From: Streptomyces sp. CG1
GTDB lineage: Bacteria; Actinomycetota; Actinomycetes; Streptomycetales; Streptomycetaceae
Reading direction: 5' to 3'
Assembly (NCBI RefSeq): GCF_041080625.1
Contig: NZ_CP163518.1
Location: 2,232,001 to 2,296,000 of the forward strand
Length of the DNA: 64,000 nucleotides
In this document: piece by piece, positions 1-7,568 of the stretch
How the letters are laid out: the number at the start of each line of letters is the position of its first letter
Position numbering within the stretch: the stretch's first letter is position 1
Notes under the pieces: generated by a model
What the model was told of the DNA's origin: nothing
Database searches by the model: none
Seen by the model: the letters and a program-made list of their open reading frames with translations, nothing else
Position numbers and translations under genes: made by a program

Positions 1-1
1 C

Positions 2-121
2 TGCCTGACCCACGCGGTCTGCCCGGTCCTCGCGGTGCCTCCGTCCCCGCTGGAGTCGGAACTGATGTCCGTACACCGGCGGTACACCTGGCATCTGCGC
101 ATGGATATACGGGGGTTGTGA
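2..121 (+). CDS. C-terminal fragment of a universal stress protein (UspA family)
   Basis: Only the last 39 codons lie in the window; the frame runs in from the left edge and stops at TGA 119-121. The segment THAVCPVLAVPP is the last beta strand of a UspA fold, where a small H-x-x-CPVLVV signature is typical. The protein then has a basic tail (HRRYTWHLRMDIRGL). Usp proteins bind ATP or act as stress modulators in the cytoplasm; nothing about this one's ligand can be seen. The call rests on one short motif. Confidence 0.55.
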   Translation, partial: CLTHAVCPVLAVPPSPLESELMSVHRRYTWHLRMDIRGL

Positions 122-140
122 GGGCGGCGTTGGGGGCGGT

Positions 141-318
141 GGGGCTTGGGGCCACGGGAGGCGTGTGGGCTGGGCCAGAGACGGCGGGGCTTGGGCCACG
201 GGAGGCGTGCGGGCTGCGCCAGCGACGGTGCGGGCCTGGGCCACCGGAGGCGTGCGGGCCCGTGCGAGCTGCGCCAGCGACGGTGCGGGCCTGGGAAGGC
301 TGCGCTGGAGACGGTACG
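141..318 (+). repeat. Tandem imperfect repeat, unit about 45-55 bp, three copies plus a partial
   Basis: Copies begin near 141, 186 and 232, with a partial one from 287. Each has a GGGCYTGGG-CCAC block, then GGAGGCGTGCGGGCT, GCGCCAG and GACGGTGC. Copies 2 and 3 are the closest; copy 3 carries a short insertion near 260. Several frames stay open through it, but their translations are low-complexity Gly/Arg/Pro/Ala text with no codon-position bias I can recognise, so I read the stretch as noncoding. Confidence 0.7.
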
Positions 319-420
319 CAGTGGCTTCGGAGAGCCACACCAGAGACGGCAGGGACGTGGGGAGGCCGCGCCCGAAGGCGATGCGGGCTGGAAGCGCCGC
401 GCCAGAGGCTGTGTCAGCTC

Positions 421-850
421 GGGAAGGCCGCCGGGGAGGCAAACGCCGGAGAGCCCCCGAGCCATGGCCCCGGCGGGCGTACTGGGTCGCCCAGGTTCCT
501 CGGGCGCACTAGGCCGGCCAGGGCGCCGAGGTCGGCCTCGGGCACGCTAAGGCCGACCGGGCGCACCACGGTCGCCTGGCGCACTGACGTCAGAAGGCCG
601 CCGTGGCGGCAACACGCCGGGAAACCCCTGAGCCGTGGCCCCGGCGGGCATACCAGGTTCCTCGGGCGCAACTGGGCCGGCCAGGCACGCTGGAGTCGGC
701 CTCGGGCACGCTGAGGCCGAACGGGCGCAGCACGGTCGCCGGGCGCGCTGAGATCAGAGGGTCGCCTTGGTGGCAGCGCGCCGGAGAGCCCCGGAGTCGC
801 GGCGCTGCCGGGCGCCCCGGATCGCCCGGGTCGACGGGCGCACTGAGTCC
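421..850 (+). repeat. Long tandem imperfect repeat, unit about 165-171 bp, 2.5 copies
   Basis: Units start near 421, 592 and 764 (the last truncated). Landmarks recur in order: a GCCGG-GAGAGCCCC-like block, GAGCC(A/G)TGGCCCCGGCGGGC at 459 and 630 (diverged at 794), AGGTTCCTCGGGCGCA, GTCGGCCTCGGGCACGCT and CACGGTCGCC. With the 45-bp repeat before it, this fills nearly the whole 122-975 gap. No credible gene, RNA or promoter is visible here apart from the repeats; the start of the next gene is at 976. Confidence 0.7.
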
Positions 851-975
851 CGGGGCGGGCCGCGGTCACCGGTTTCCCCCCTGCGCGCTCGGGTCCCGTC
901 AAAATGCGTACGCCGGCCGTCAGGACGGCGTCAACGAACGCTCCGGCGGGGCCGGGGCTGTCTAACGTCTCCAGC

Positions 976-1533
976 ATGAAGCGCCGCGATGACACGCCGA
1001 CCCGGCCATCGGGCTCGCTCCCGGCCGGCGCCGTCGGTGTGGCGTACGACCGGGACTGGCGAGCGGACGTGCGCGCGGCGCTCCGCTACGCCGGTGTGCT
1101 GTTCGGGCTGCTGCTGTCCGTCGACTGGGCGGCCGGCTCCCTCGCCTGGTGGCGCGGCGCCCTCTGGGTCGTCCTCGCACTGCTGTTGCTGCTCGTCCTG
1201 TTCCCGGTGCGGGTGTCGGCCGGCGCGGGCTGGCTGGCCGTGCGGCGTCTGCTGGTCACCCGCCGGGTCCGTACCGATCTGCTGATCGCGGTGCGCCCGC
1301 TGGACGGCGTCGCACAGCGCCTGATCCTGCGGGACACCCTCGGCAACCGGGTCGAGATCGACCCCGCGGTCCTGATCCGCAACCCGAACCTCTGGTACCT
1401 GCTCGACGAGGGTGTACGGGTCTCCGAGGCGGCCGGCACCCTGCAGTGCGGCACGACGGCCCTGCACCGCCTCGCCCGCCAGGTCGACAGCGAGACGGCC
1501 CTGAGCGTGTTCCGGGTCTCCGGCATGGAGTGA
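976..1533 (+). CDS. Small membrane protein of unknown function
   Basis: 185 residues from ATG 976 (MKRRDD). An upstream in-frame ATG at 904 lies at the edge of the repeat region and is less likely. Residues 35-80 hold two closely spaced hydrophobic segments (around GVLFGLLLSVDWAAGSLAWW and ALWVVLALLLLLVLF), so a two-helix hairpin membrane anchor is likely. The C-terminal 100 residues look like a soluble cytoplasmic beta-rich domain (TLGNRVEIDPAVLIRNPNLWYLLDEGVRV). No family recognised. It precedes the APC permease by 268 bp, so a shared transcript is possible but not shown. Confidence 0.75.
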   Translation: MKRRDDTPTRPSGSLPAGAVGVAYDRDWRADVRAALRYAGVLFGLLLSVDWAAGSLAWWRGALWVVLALLLLLVLFPVRVSAGAGWLAVRRLLVTRRVRTDLLIAVRPLDGVAQRLILRDTLGNRVEIDPAVLIRNPNLWYLLDEGVRVSEAAGTLQCGTTALHRLARQVDSETALSVFRVSGME

Positions 1534-1678
1534 GGTGGTGTTTTCGGCGCTCCGACAACATGACACTCGGTGGCCGTCCATGGGTCGACGCCCCAGCGAC
1601 TGACCTGAACGGCCGTGCTCCCGGCAAACCTCTCCGGCCTCACGTTCTTGATGCAGCTCTGCGCCTTCCGGGCCATTC

Positions 1679-1696
1679 TTAACGCAAGTTTGACGC
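1679..1696 (+). promoter_or_regulatory. OmpR-family direct repeat TTAACGC-N4-TTGACGC upstream of the permease
   Basis: TTAACGC at 1679-1685 and TTGACGC at 1690-1696 form a direct repeat with an 11-bp period, the spacing expected of OmpR/PhoB-type response regulators binding one face of the helix. It lies 106 bp upstream of the permease start. The K+-responsive regulator KdpE is one candidate, by analogy only. Confidence 0.4.
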
Positions 1697-1801
1697 CTTC
1701 CGCGCTCGGATCCGTGGGCCCAGACGTCACTCTCTGCATACGCTGGTGCCGCCGTCCGCGTGATGGCCGGAAAGAGCTGAGCCACACCCAGGAGCACGCC
1801 G

Positions 1802-3757
1802 ATGGCCACAACCGAACACCCTCCTCCCAGTCGCCTGCGCAACTGGATGCTGGAGGGGCTGTCCGACATGGGCAAGCACGGCGGCCACACCGGGCCCCAC
1901 GCCGAACCCGAGCCCCCGCACAAGGGCCAGCGCTGGTGGCGCGTGATGTGCCTGACGGGTGTCGACTACTTCTCCACCCTCGGCTACCAGCCGGGCATCG
2001 CGGCGCTAGCGGCCGGCCTGCTGGGGCCGATCGCGACCATCGTCCTCGTCATCGTCACCCTGGCCGGTGCGCTTCCGGTGTACCGCCGGGTCGCCGAGGA
2101 GAGCCCGCACGGCGAGGGTTCGATCGCCATGCTGGAGCGCCTGCTGTCCTTCTGGCAGGGCAAGCTCTTCGTGCTCACGCTGCTCGGCTTCGCCGCCACA
2201 GACTTCCTGATCACCATCACCCTCTCGGCCGCCGACGCCTCCACCCACCTGGTGGAGAACCCGCACCTGACCAGCGCCCTGCACGGTCACCAGATGGTGA
2301 TCACGCTGTTCCTGGTGGCGCTGCTCGGCGCGGTGTTCCTCAAGGGCTTCCTGGAGGCGATCGGCGTCGCGACCGCGCTGGTCGGCATCTACCTCGCGCT
2401 CAACGTCGTCGTCGTGATCGTCGGCCTCTACCACGTGGTCACCGCGGGACACGTCATCACCGACTGGTCCAGCGCGCTGACCGTGCAGCACGGCAACATC
2501 TTCGTCATGATCGGCCTGGCGCTGCTCGTCTTCCCCAAACTCGCGCTCGGCCTCTCCGGCTTCGAGACCGGCGTCGCCGTCATGCCGCACGTCCAGGGCG
2601 ACCCGGACGACACCGAGGAGAAGCCGACCGGCCGGATCCGGGACACCAAGAAGCTGCTCAGCACGGCCGCGATCATCATGAGCGCGTTCCTGATCACCAC
2701 CAGCTTCATCACCACGCTGCTCATCCCGGAGAACGAGTTCAAGACCGGCGGCCAGGCCAACGGCCGCGCGCTCGCCTACCTCGCGCACGAGTACCTCGGC
2801 GGCGCCTTCGGCACGGTCTACGACGTCTCGACCATCGCCATCCTGTGGTTCGCCGGCGCCTCGGCCATGGCTGGCCTGCTCAACCTGATGCCGCGCTATC
2901 TGCCCCGCTACGGCATGGCCCCGCACTGGGCCCGCGCCGTGCGCCCGATGGTCATCGTCTTCACGCTCATCGCCTTCCTGGTCACCTGGCTCTTCGACGC
3001 CAACGTCGATGCGCAGGGCGGCGCCTATGCCACCGGTGTGCTGGTGCTCATCACCTCCGCGGCGATCGCGGTGACGATCGCGGCGCGCAAGGCCCGACAG
3101 CGCAAGTGGACCATCGGGTTCGGCGTGATCTCGGCGGTGTTCGTCTACACGACCGTCGTGAACGTCATCGAGCGTCCGGACGGTGTGAAGATCGGTGCCT
3201 GCTTTATCGTCGGCATCATCCTGGTGTCGTTCCTGTCCCGGCTGGCCCGCGCCTTCGAGCTGCGCGTGACCAGCGTGACGCTCGACCCGCTGGCGGAACG
3301 CTTCATCAGGGACATGGCCAGCCGCAAGATGCGGTTCATCGCCAACGAGCCCGGCCACCGCGACAAGGCCGAGTACCGCGACAAGATCGAGCAGATCCGC
3401 ACCGACAACGACATGCCCGAGCAGGAGGACTTCGTCTTCGTCGAGGTCACGCTCACCGACCCCTCCGAGTTCGAGGCGGGCCTGACCGTGCGCGGCGAGG
3501 TGCTGCACGACCGCTACCGCGTGCTGACTCTGGAGTCCGCCTCCATCTCCAACGCCCTGGCGGCCCTTCTCCTGCACGCCCGCGACATGACGGGCTGCAC
3601 CCCGCACATCTACTTCGAGTGGACCGAGGGCAATCCGTTCGCCAACTTCCTGCGCTTCTTCCTCTTCGGGCAGGGCGAGGTCGCCCCGGTGACCCGAGAG
3701 GTCCTGCGCGAGGCGGAACCGGACCGAGTCCGCCGACCGCGCGTGCACACCGGCTGA
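1802..3757 (+). CDS. APC-superfamily permease with C-terminal cytoplasmic domain
   Basis: 651 residues from ATG 1802, with AGGAG seven bases upstream. A cytoplasmic N-terminus of about 45 residues precedes the motif [17 protein letters not shown], the broken first helix of amino-acid permease-like transporters. About eleven or twelve membrane segments follow to roughly residue 490. The last 150 residues (from [14 protein letters not shown]) are soluble with an alpha/beta feel. Large APC proteins with such tails include amino-acid carriers and the KimA/KUP-type potassium importers; the substrate cannot be settled from sequence. A Usp gene upstream and an OmpR-type repeat in the leader mildly favour an ion or osmotic role. 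That is inference. Confidence 0.8.
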   Translation: MATTEHPPPSRLRNWMLEGLSDMGKHGGHTGPHAEPEPPHKGQRWWRVMCLTGVDYFSTLGYQPGIAALAAGLLGPIATIVLVIVTLAGALPVYRRVAEESPHGEGSIAMLERLLSFWQGKLFVLTLLGFAATDFLITITLSAADASTHLVENPHLTSALHGHQMVITLFLVALLGAVFLKGFLEAIGVATALVGIYLALNVVVVIVGLYHVVTAGHVITDWSSALTVQHGNIFVMIGLALLVFPKLALGLSGFETGVAVMPHVQGDPDDTEEKPTGRIRDTKKLLSTAAIIMSAFLITTSFITTLLIPENEFKTGGQANGRALAYLAHEYLGGAFGTVYDVSTIAILWFAGASAMAGLLNLMPRYLPRYGMAPHWARAVRPMVIVFTLIAFLVTWLFDANVDAQGGAYATGVLVLITSAAIAVTIAARKARQRKWTIGFGVISAVFVYTTVVNVIERPDGVKIGACFIVGIILVSFLSRLARAFELRVTSVTLDPLAERFIRDMASRKMRFIANEPGHRDKAEYRDKIEQIRTDNDMPEQEDFVFVEVTLTDPSEFEAGLTVRGEVLHDRYRVLTLESASISNALAALLLHARDMTGCTPHIYFEWTEGNPFANFLRFFLFGQGEVAPVTREVLREAEPDRVRRPRVHTG

Positions 3758-3797
3758 GACCGGGGCCGGGACAGCGCCGAGCCCGACCGGCCCGGCG

Positions 3798-4382
3798 CTA
3801 CTTCCCGAACCACCGCCGAGGCGGTCGTACCTCCACCTTGCCCATGCTCAGCTGCCCCCCTATCGCCACCCGGAGCACGACCGGCGTCTCGGGATCACGG
3901 GCCGGACGGACCTTGGTCTTGCTGTGGCCGATCGCCAGCGAGTCGGCATCGACGACCATGCCGGGCCGGGTGAGCAGGCGCAGGGTGCCGCCGCACATGT
4001 CCAGGTCGATGTCGAGGGCGTCGTGCGTGATCACGGCGTCGGAGAAGTCCAGGGTCACGTTTCCCCAGGCGCACACGATCTCCAGCCGGCGCGGCACGAC
4101 CCAGCGGCCCTCGCGCCTGGCCGATGCGTACTGCTGCTCGATCCGGACGACGTCCTTGGCGGCCGGTGCCGCACCGGCCTCCTCCGGCAGGTCGGCGGTG
4201 AGTACCGCCAGCTCGCCGAGCGTGCGCGCCGACAGCGCGGCCGCCACGCGCTCGTCCAGCTCCTCGGCCGTGATCCGGCCGTCTCCGGCGGCGCCCGTCA
4301 GCACGTCCACCACCTGGTCCCGGTCCGCGTGCGAAGCGCGCAGCCCGGACGGCGTCTCCGTGGGAAGCATCTCGGCCGCCAT
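3798..4382 (-). CDS. DUF1707 / LiaF-like C-terminal domain protein
   Basis: 194 residues if started at the ATG at 4382, preceded by a GGGGTGAGGG purine run; an alternative ATG at 4427 adds 15 residues and would begin close to the palindrome at 4432. Residues about 12-65 (LRASHADRDQVVDVLTGAAGDGRITAEELDERV) are a DUF1707 domain. The C-terminal half (NVTLDFSDAVI...LDIDLDMCGGTLRLL) is the beta-helical pattern of LiaF/cell-wall-response proteins. No membrane segment is present, so it is probably cytoplasmic. Function is unknown; such proteins are frequent in Streptomyces. It converges on the permease gene. Confidence 0.8.
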   Translation of the reverse strand: MAAEMLPTETPSGLRASHADRDQVVDVLTGAAGDGRITAEELDERVAAALSARTLGELAVLTADLPEEAGAAPAAKDVVRIEQQYASARREGRWVVPRRLEIVCAWGNVTLDFSDAVITHDALDIDLDMCGGTLRLLTRPGMVVDADSLAIGHSKTKVRPARDPETPVVLRVAIGGQLSMGKVEVRPPRRWFGK

Positions 4383-4431
4383 ACCCTCACCCCGAATCAG
4401 AACGTCCCCGCAGGGAACCAGCATCACGGAC

Positions 4432-4449
4432 TAACGCTATATCGCGTTA
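4432..4449. promoter_or_regulatory. 18-bp palindrome resembling a ModE-type operator
   Basis: TAACGCTAT|ATCGCGTTA is an inverted repeat with one mismatched pair (4438/4443). It sits between the divergent DUF1707 and HTH-Mop genes, about 60 bp upstream of the latter. The TAACG half sites around an AT-rich centre resemble the ModE operator of enterobacteria, and the adjacent gene encodes a Mop-domain regulator, so autoregulation is the natural reading. Identity with ModE boxes is inferred, not shown. Confidence 0.5.
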
Positions 4450-4507
4450 TACCCAACGGCCAACCCCAGGTCCACGGTTCCCAGGGTGTGGCTCTATCGT
4501 GACCGGC

Positions 4508-4903
4508 ATGCAGTCCTACACGATCGGCCAGGCGGCACGGCTGCTCGGCGTGAGCCCGGACACCGCCCGCCGCTGGGCCGACGCGGGCCGGGTGGCGACC
4601 CATCGCGACGATTCCGGGCGACGGCTCATCGACGGCGGGGACCTCGCCGCGTTCTCCGTCGAACTGGCCAAGGCGGGCGGCGGCGAGGACGACGCCCCCT
4701 ACACCTCGGTCCGCAACGCGTTCCCCGGCATCGTCACGGCGATCAAGCTCGGTGACGTAGCCGCCCAGGTGGAGATCCAGGCGGGCCCGCACCGGCTGGT
4801 GTCGCTGCTGACCCGGGAAGCCGTCGAGGAACTGGGCCTGGAGGTCGGCATGGAGGCCACCGCGCGCGTGAAGTCCACCAACGTGCACATCGACCGCGTC
4901 TGA
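4508..4903 (+). CDS. Molybdate-responsive regulator: MerR/excisionase-type HTH fused to a Mop (molbindin) domain
   Basis: 131 residues from ATG 4508; an in-frame GTG at 4499 is an alternative and neither has a strong ribosome site. Residues 1-50 (YTIGQAARLLGVSPDTARRWADAGR) form a MerR-like winged helix. Residues 65-131 are one Mop/TOBE domain: SVRNAFPGIVTAIKLGDVAAQVEI..., VTREAVEELGLEVG, ARVKSTNVHID. Mop domains bind molybdate or tungstate in oligomers, so this is probably a Mo sensor controlling the neighbouring Mo-enzyme and transport genes. It carries the DNA-binding part in a different family from ModE, but the same logic. The palindrome at 4432-4449 is a likely target. Confidence 0.85.
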   Translation: MQSYTIGQAARLLGVSPDTARRWADAGRVATHRDDSGRRLIDGGDLAAFSVELAKAGGGEDDAPYTSVRNAFPGIVTAIKLGDVAAQVEIQAGPHRLVSLLTREAVEELGLEVGMEATARVKSTNVHIDRV

Positions 4904-4921
4904 CCCCTCATACCCCTGCTC

Positions 4922-6532
4922 TCACCGGCACATCAGCGCCGCCCACAGATCGAGCCGGTCGCTCAGCCGGGACAGGTCGCGCCCGGTGAGCCGCTCGATG
5001 CGCTCCGCCCGGTAGTGCACGGTGTTGACGTGCAGATGCAGCGCCTGGGCCGTACGCGCCCAGGAGCCGTCGCAGGCCAGGAAGGTCTCCAGGGTGCTCA
5101 GCAGGGCGGCGATGGCGGGCCGGTCGCTCTCCAGCAGCGGGCCGAGGACCCTGCGGCTGTAGGCGGCGCGCACGTCGGCCGGCACGCCGGTGAGCAGGGC
5201 GTCGAGGGTGGTGAGGGAACCGGCGTCGATGAAGCGGGAGGCGCCGGGCGCGGTGCTGCGGGCCGAGGTGAGGGCGTAGCGGGCCTGAGCCAGCGCGCCG
5301 CCCAGGCCCTCGGGTCGCGCCGCGGGCACCCCGATGCCGCCGTGCAGCACGACGCCGGGCGCACACTCGGCGACCAGCGGCCACACCTGGTGCGCCCAGC
5401 CGTCTGCCCAGTCGTCCGCCACGCCGCTGGAGAGCACCGCGAAGGCGCACCCGTCCGGCAACCGCCCCACGACGGCCGCCGCGACAGGAGTCCCCTCACC
5501 CCCGTCCGCGTCACCGTCCCGCTCCGCCCCGGCAGCGCCGCCCGTCTCCACCAGATGCCCGGCCACTTCGGCCAACGCCCCCTCGGCGAGCGGTACTTCG
5601 CCCACCCCGGGCTGCGGCGCCTCCGGCGGTCGTACCGTCGCGTCCACGACGAGCACCTGGTACGGCCCCGTCTCCGGCAGCCCGCACCGGCGCAGTGCCG
5701 CCTCCACGGCCGCATCCTCCCGCTCGCCCGGAGCGGCCAGCAGCGCACCGAGCCCGTCCGCCGCGCGCGACCCGGCCGACGGACGCCGCGCACCGGCTTC
5801 CTGACAGCGCGCCAGTACGGCGGCGACCTCCTGCAGCATGCGCGGCGGGGCACCGTCGGGATCGGGCAGGTACAGCAGCCAGCGCTCATAGGCGGACACA
5901 CCGCCGGCGTCGACGGAAGCGGTCACCCCGGACTCTTCCGCGACGAGGGCGACCGCCTCCCGCGCCGGCACGGCCGCCGCGCCCGAAGTGGCCGCGACCG
6001 TCCGCCCGGACGGGGTGAAGACGTACGCGGCGGTCCCGCCGAGGTGGGCGAAGGCCGCGGCGAGTACGGCGTCCGGCCCGGCCTCCTGAGCGAGCAGCCG
6101 GCTCAGCCGTACGCGCGTGTTCTCCGGCAGCGCGTGATGCCGGCTCAGCCCGCCCCACTGGCGCAGATACACGGTGTCCGTGATGGACCGGAACATGATG
6201 TGCGCCGGCACCCCGGCCACCGGCACCCGGTGCCGTACGCACGCCTCGACCAGGTCGTCCGGCACGTTCCCGTGGGTCTCCTCGCCCGCGAGCAGCGCGG
6301 CCGCTCCCGCGTCCTTGAGCGCCGAGACGAACCGCTCCGCCTTGCCGGAGCCGCCGTCGGGCGACCACCACACGAGTCCGCTGAGCACCACCTCGCCGGG
6401 CCGCACGAACCGGGCCGGGTCCTCCAGGTCCGTGACGGTCACGCCGCTGATTTCACGCCTCAGCAGCGTGTCCTCCGCCCACAGCAGGCGCAGGCCGAGG
6501 GAAGTGTCCCCCAGGAGGTGTTCGACGTGCAT
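4922..6532 (-). CDS. PucR-family transcriptional regulator of purine catabolism
   Basis: 536 residues from ATG 6532, with GAGGAG eight bases upstream. The N-terminal domain (LLGDTSLGLRLLWAEDTLLRREISGVTVTDLEDPARFVRPGEVVLS) is the PucR purine-sensing domain; the middle is GAF-like and poorly conserved. The last 60 residues (LETFLACDGSWARTAQALHLHVNTVHYRAERIERLTG) are the PucR C-terminal helix-turn-helix. It is divergent from the xanthine dehydrogenase genes, the classic arrangement for a purine-responsive activator. A strong inverted repeat lies between them at 6580-6608. It could also be a CdaR-type sugar-diacid regulator, but context argues for purines. Confidence 0.85.
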   Translation of the reverse strand: MHVEHLLGDTSLGLRLLWAEDTLLRREISGVTVTDLEDPARFVRPGEVVLSGLVWWSPDGGSGKAERFVSALKDAGAAALLAGEETHGNVPDDLVEACVRHRVPVAGVPAHIMFRSITDTVYLRQWGGLSRHHALPENTRVRLSRLLAQEAGPDAVLAAAFAHLGGTAAYVFTPSGRTVAATSGAAAVPAREAVALVAEESGVTASVDAGGVSAYERWLLYLPDPDGAPPRMLQEVAAVLARCQEAGARRPSAGSRAADGLGALLAAPGEREDAAVEAALRRCGLPETGPYQVLVVDATVRPPEAPQPGVGEVPLAEGALAEVAGHLVETGGAAGAERDGDADGGEGTPVAAAVVGRLPDGCAFAVLSSGVADDWADGWAHQVWPLVAECAPGVVLHGGIGVPAARPEGLGGALAQARYALTSARSTAPGASRFIDAGSLTTLDALLTGVPADVRAAYSRRVLGPLLESDRPAIAALLSTLETFLACDGSWARTAQALHLHVNTVHYRAERIERLTGRDLSRLSDRLDLWAALMCR

Positions 6533-6579
6533 GTGCTGGCTCCTCGTACGGCCGCCGGGCGGCGAGCAGACCGCCCAGC

Positions 6580-6608
6580 ATCTCGCATTCGCAAGCCGAG
6601 TGCGAGAT
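6580..6608. promoter_or_regulatory. Inverted repeat ATCTCGCA-N13-TGCGAGAT between pucR-like and xdh genes
   Basis: Perfect 8-bp arms at 6580-6587 and 6601-6608, with a further TCGCA at 6589-6593 in the spacer. It lies 48 bp from the regulator start and 135 bp before the xdh start. The TCGCA/TGCGA core recurs upstream of modA at 10761-10797, so it is a candidate binding site for the PucR-type regulator. Confidence 0.5.
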
Positions 6609-6743
6609 AAAGCATCGTAAATGCAAGGCTTCGGGAGCGGAATGCCTCTTGGTGGATCCTCCAGCGGGAACTGCCGCGGGGTCGGAGTTTCCGTGCTCCG
6701 CGCCAGTCGTCCGGGCCGGTTCCCCGTTGGTTCACTTTCGGCC

Positions 6744-7568
6744 ATGGACCTGAACACGGTGGTCGAGATACGAGACGCCCGGCGGCCCGCGCCGTGGCGG
6801 CCGGGCGACGCCTGGCTCGGCGGCGGAACATACCTGTTCTCCGAGCCCCAGCCGCACCTGCGGCGCCTGGTGGACCTGAGCCGGATGGACTGGACACCCG
6901 TGCAGCGCCACCCGGACGGCTCGCTGGAGCTCGCCGCCACCTGCACCATCGCCGAACTCTCGCGCCACTCAAGGGACTTGATCGCCCCCGCGGCTCCCCT
7001 CTTCGAGCAGTGCTGCCGGGCGTTCCTCGCCTCGTTCAAGATCTGGAACATGGCCACGGTCGGCGGGAACCTGTGCAACGGCCTGCCGGCCGGTCCGATG
7101 ATCTCCCTCACGGCCGCTCTCGACGGAGAGTGTCTGCTCATCGCCCAGGACGGGGCCCGGCGCCGGGTCCGGGTCGCCGACTTCGTCATCGGAGCGGGCC
7201 GCAAGGACCTCGCCGCGGGCGAGCTGCTGCGCTCCGTCACCCTCCCCGCCCGCGCCCTGGCCTGCCGTACGGCCTTCCGGCAAGCCTCGCTGTACGGCCT
7301 GGGCCGCTCGGCCGCCCTCGTCATCGGCACGATCGACCCGGTCGACCACTCGGTCACGATCACCGTCACCGCCGCCACGGTCCGCCCCGTGCGGCTGTGG
7401 TTCCCGCTGGCCCCGACGGCCGGGGCGCTGCGGGAGGCGATCGACGGGGCGGTCGCGGACGGCGAGTGGTTCGACGACATCCACGGACTGCCCGAGTGGC
7501 GGCGGCATATGACGTTCCGGCTGGCGGAGGAGATCCGCCGCGAGCTGGCTGAGGAGGAGCGGCGATGA
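6744..7568 (+). CDS. Xanthine dehydrogenase FAD-binding subunit
   Basis: 274 residues from ATG 6744. The family fingerprints are present: GGGTY at residues 26-30 and ATVGGN at 104-109, the two loops that hold FAD in molybdopterin dehydrogenases, and a C-terminal CO-dehydrogenase flavoprotein domain (FRQASLYGLGRSAALV). The protein passes electrons from the 2Fe-2S centres of the partner subunit to NAD+. Its stop overlaps the next start (ATGA, 7565-7568), so the two are translationally coupled. The purine link is from the neighbouring PucR; a different aromatic N-heterocycle or aldehyde substrate is possible. Confidence 0.88.
   Translation: MDLNTVVEIRDARRPAPWRPGDAWLGGGTYLFSEPQPHLRRLVDLSRMDWTPVQRHPDGSLELAATCTIAELSRHSRDLIAPAAPLFEQCCRAFLASFKIWNMATVGGNLCNGLPAGPMISLTAALDGECLLIAQDGARRRVRVADFVIGAGRKDLAAGELLRSVTLPARALACRTAFRQASLYGLGRSAALVIGTIDPVDHSVTITVTAATVRPVRLWFPLAPTAGALREAIDGAVADGEWFDDIHGLPEWRRHMTFRLAEEIRRELAEEERR

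Noticed and set aside
122..975. Open frames of 70-200 codons on both strands in the repeat region
   Set aside because: Low-complexity Arg/Gly/Pro translations with no conserved block; better explained as repeats.
3757..3798. Terminator between the permease and DUF1707 genes
   Set aside because: CCGG-rich arms are imperfect and too short to call with confidence.
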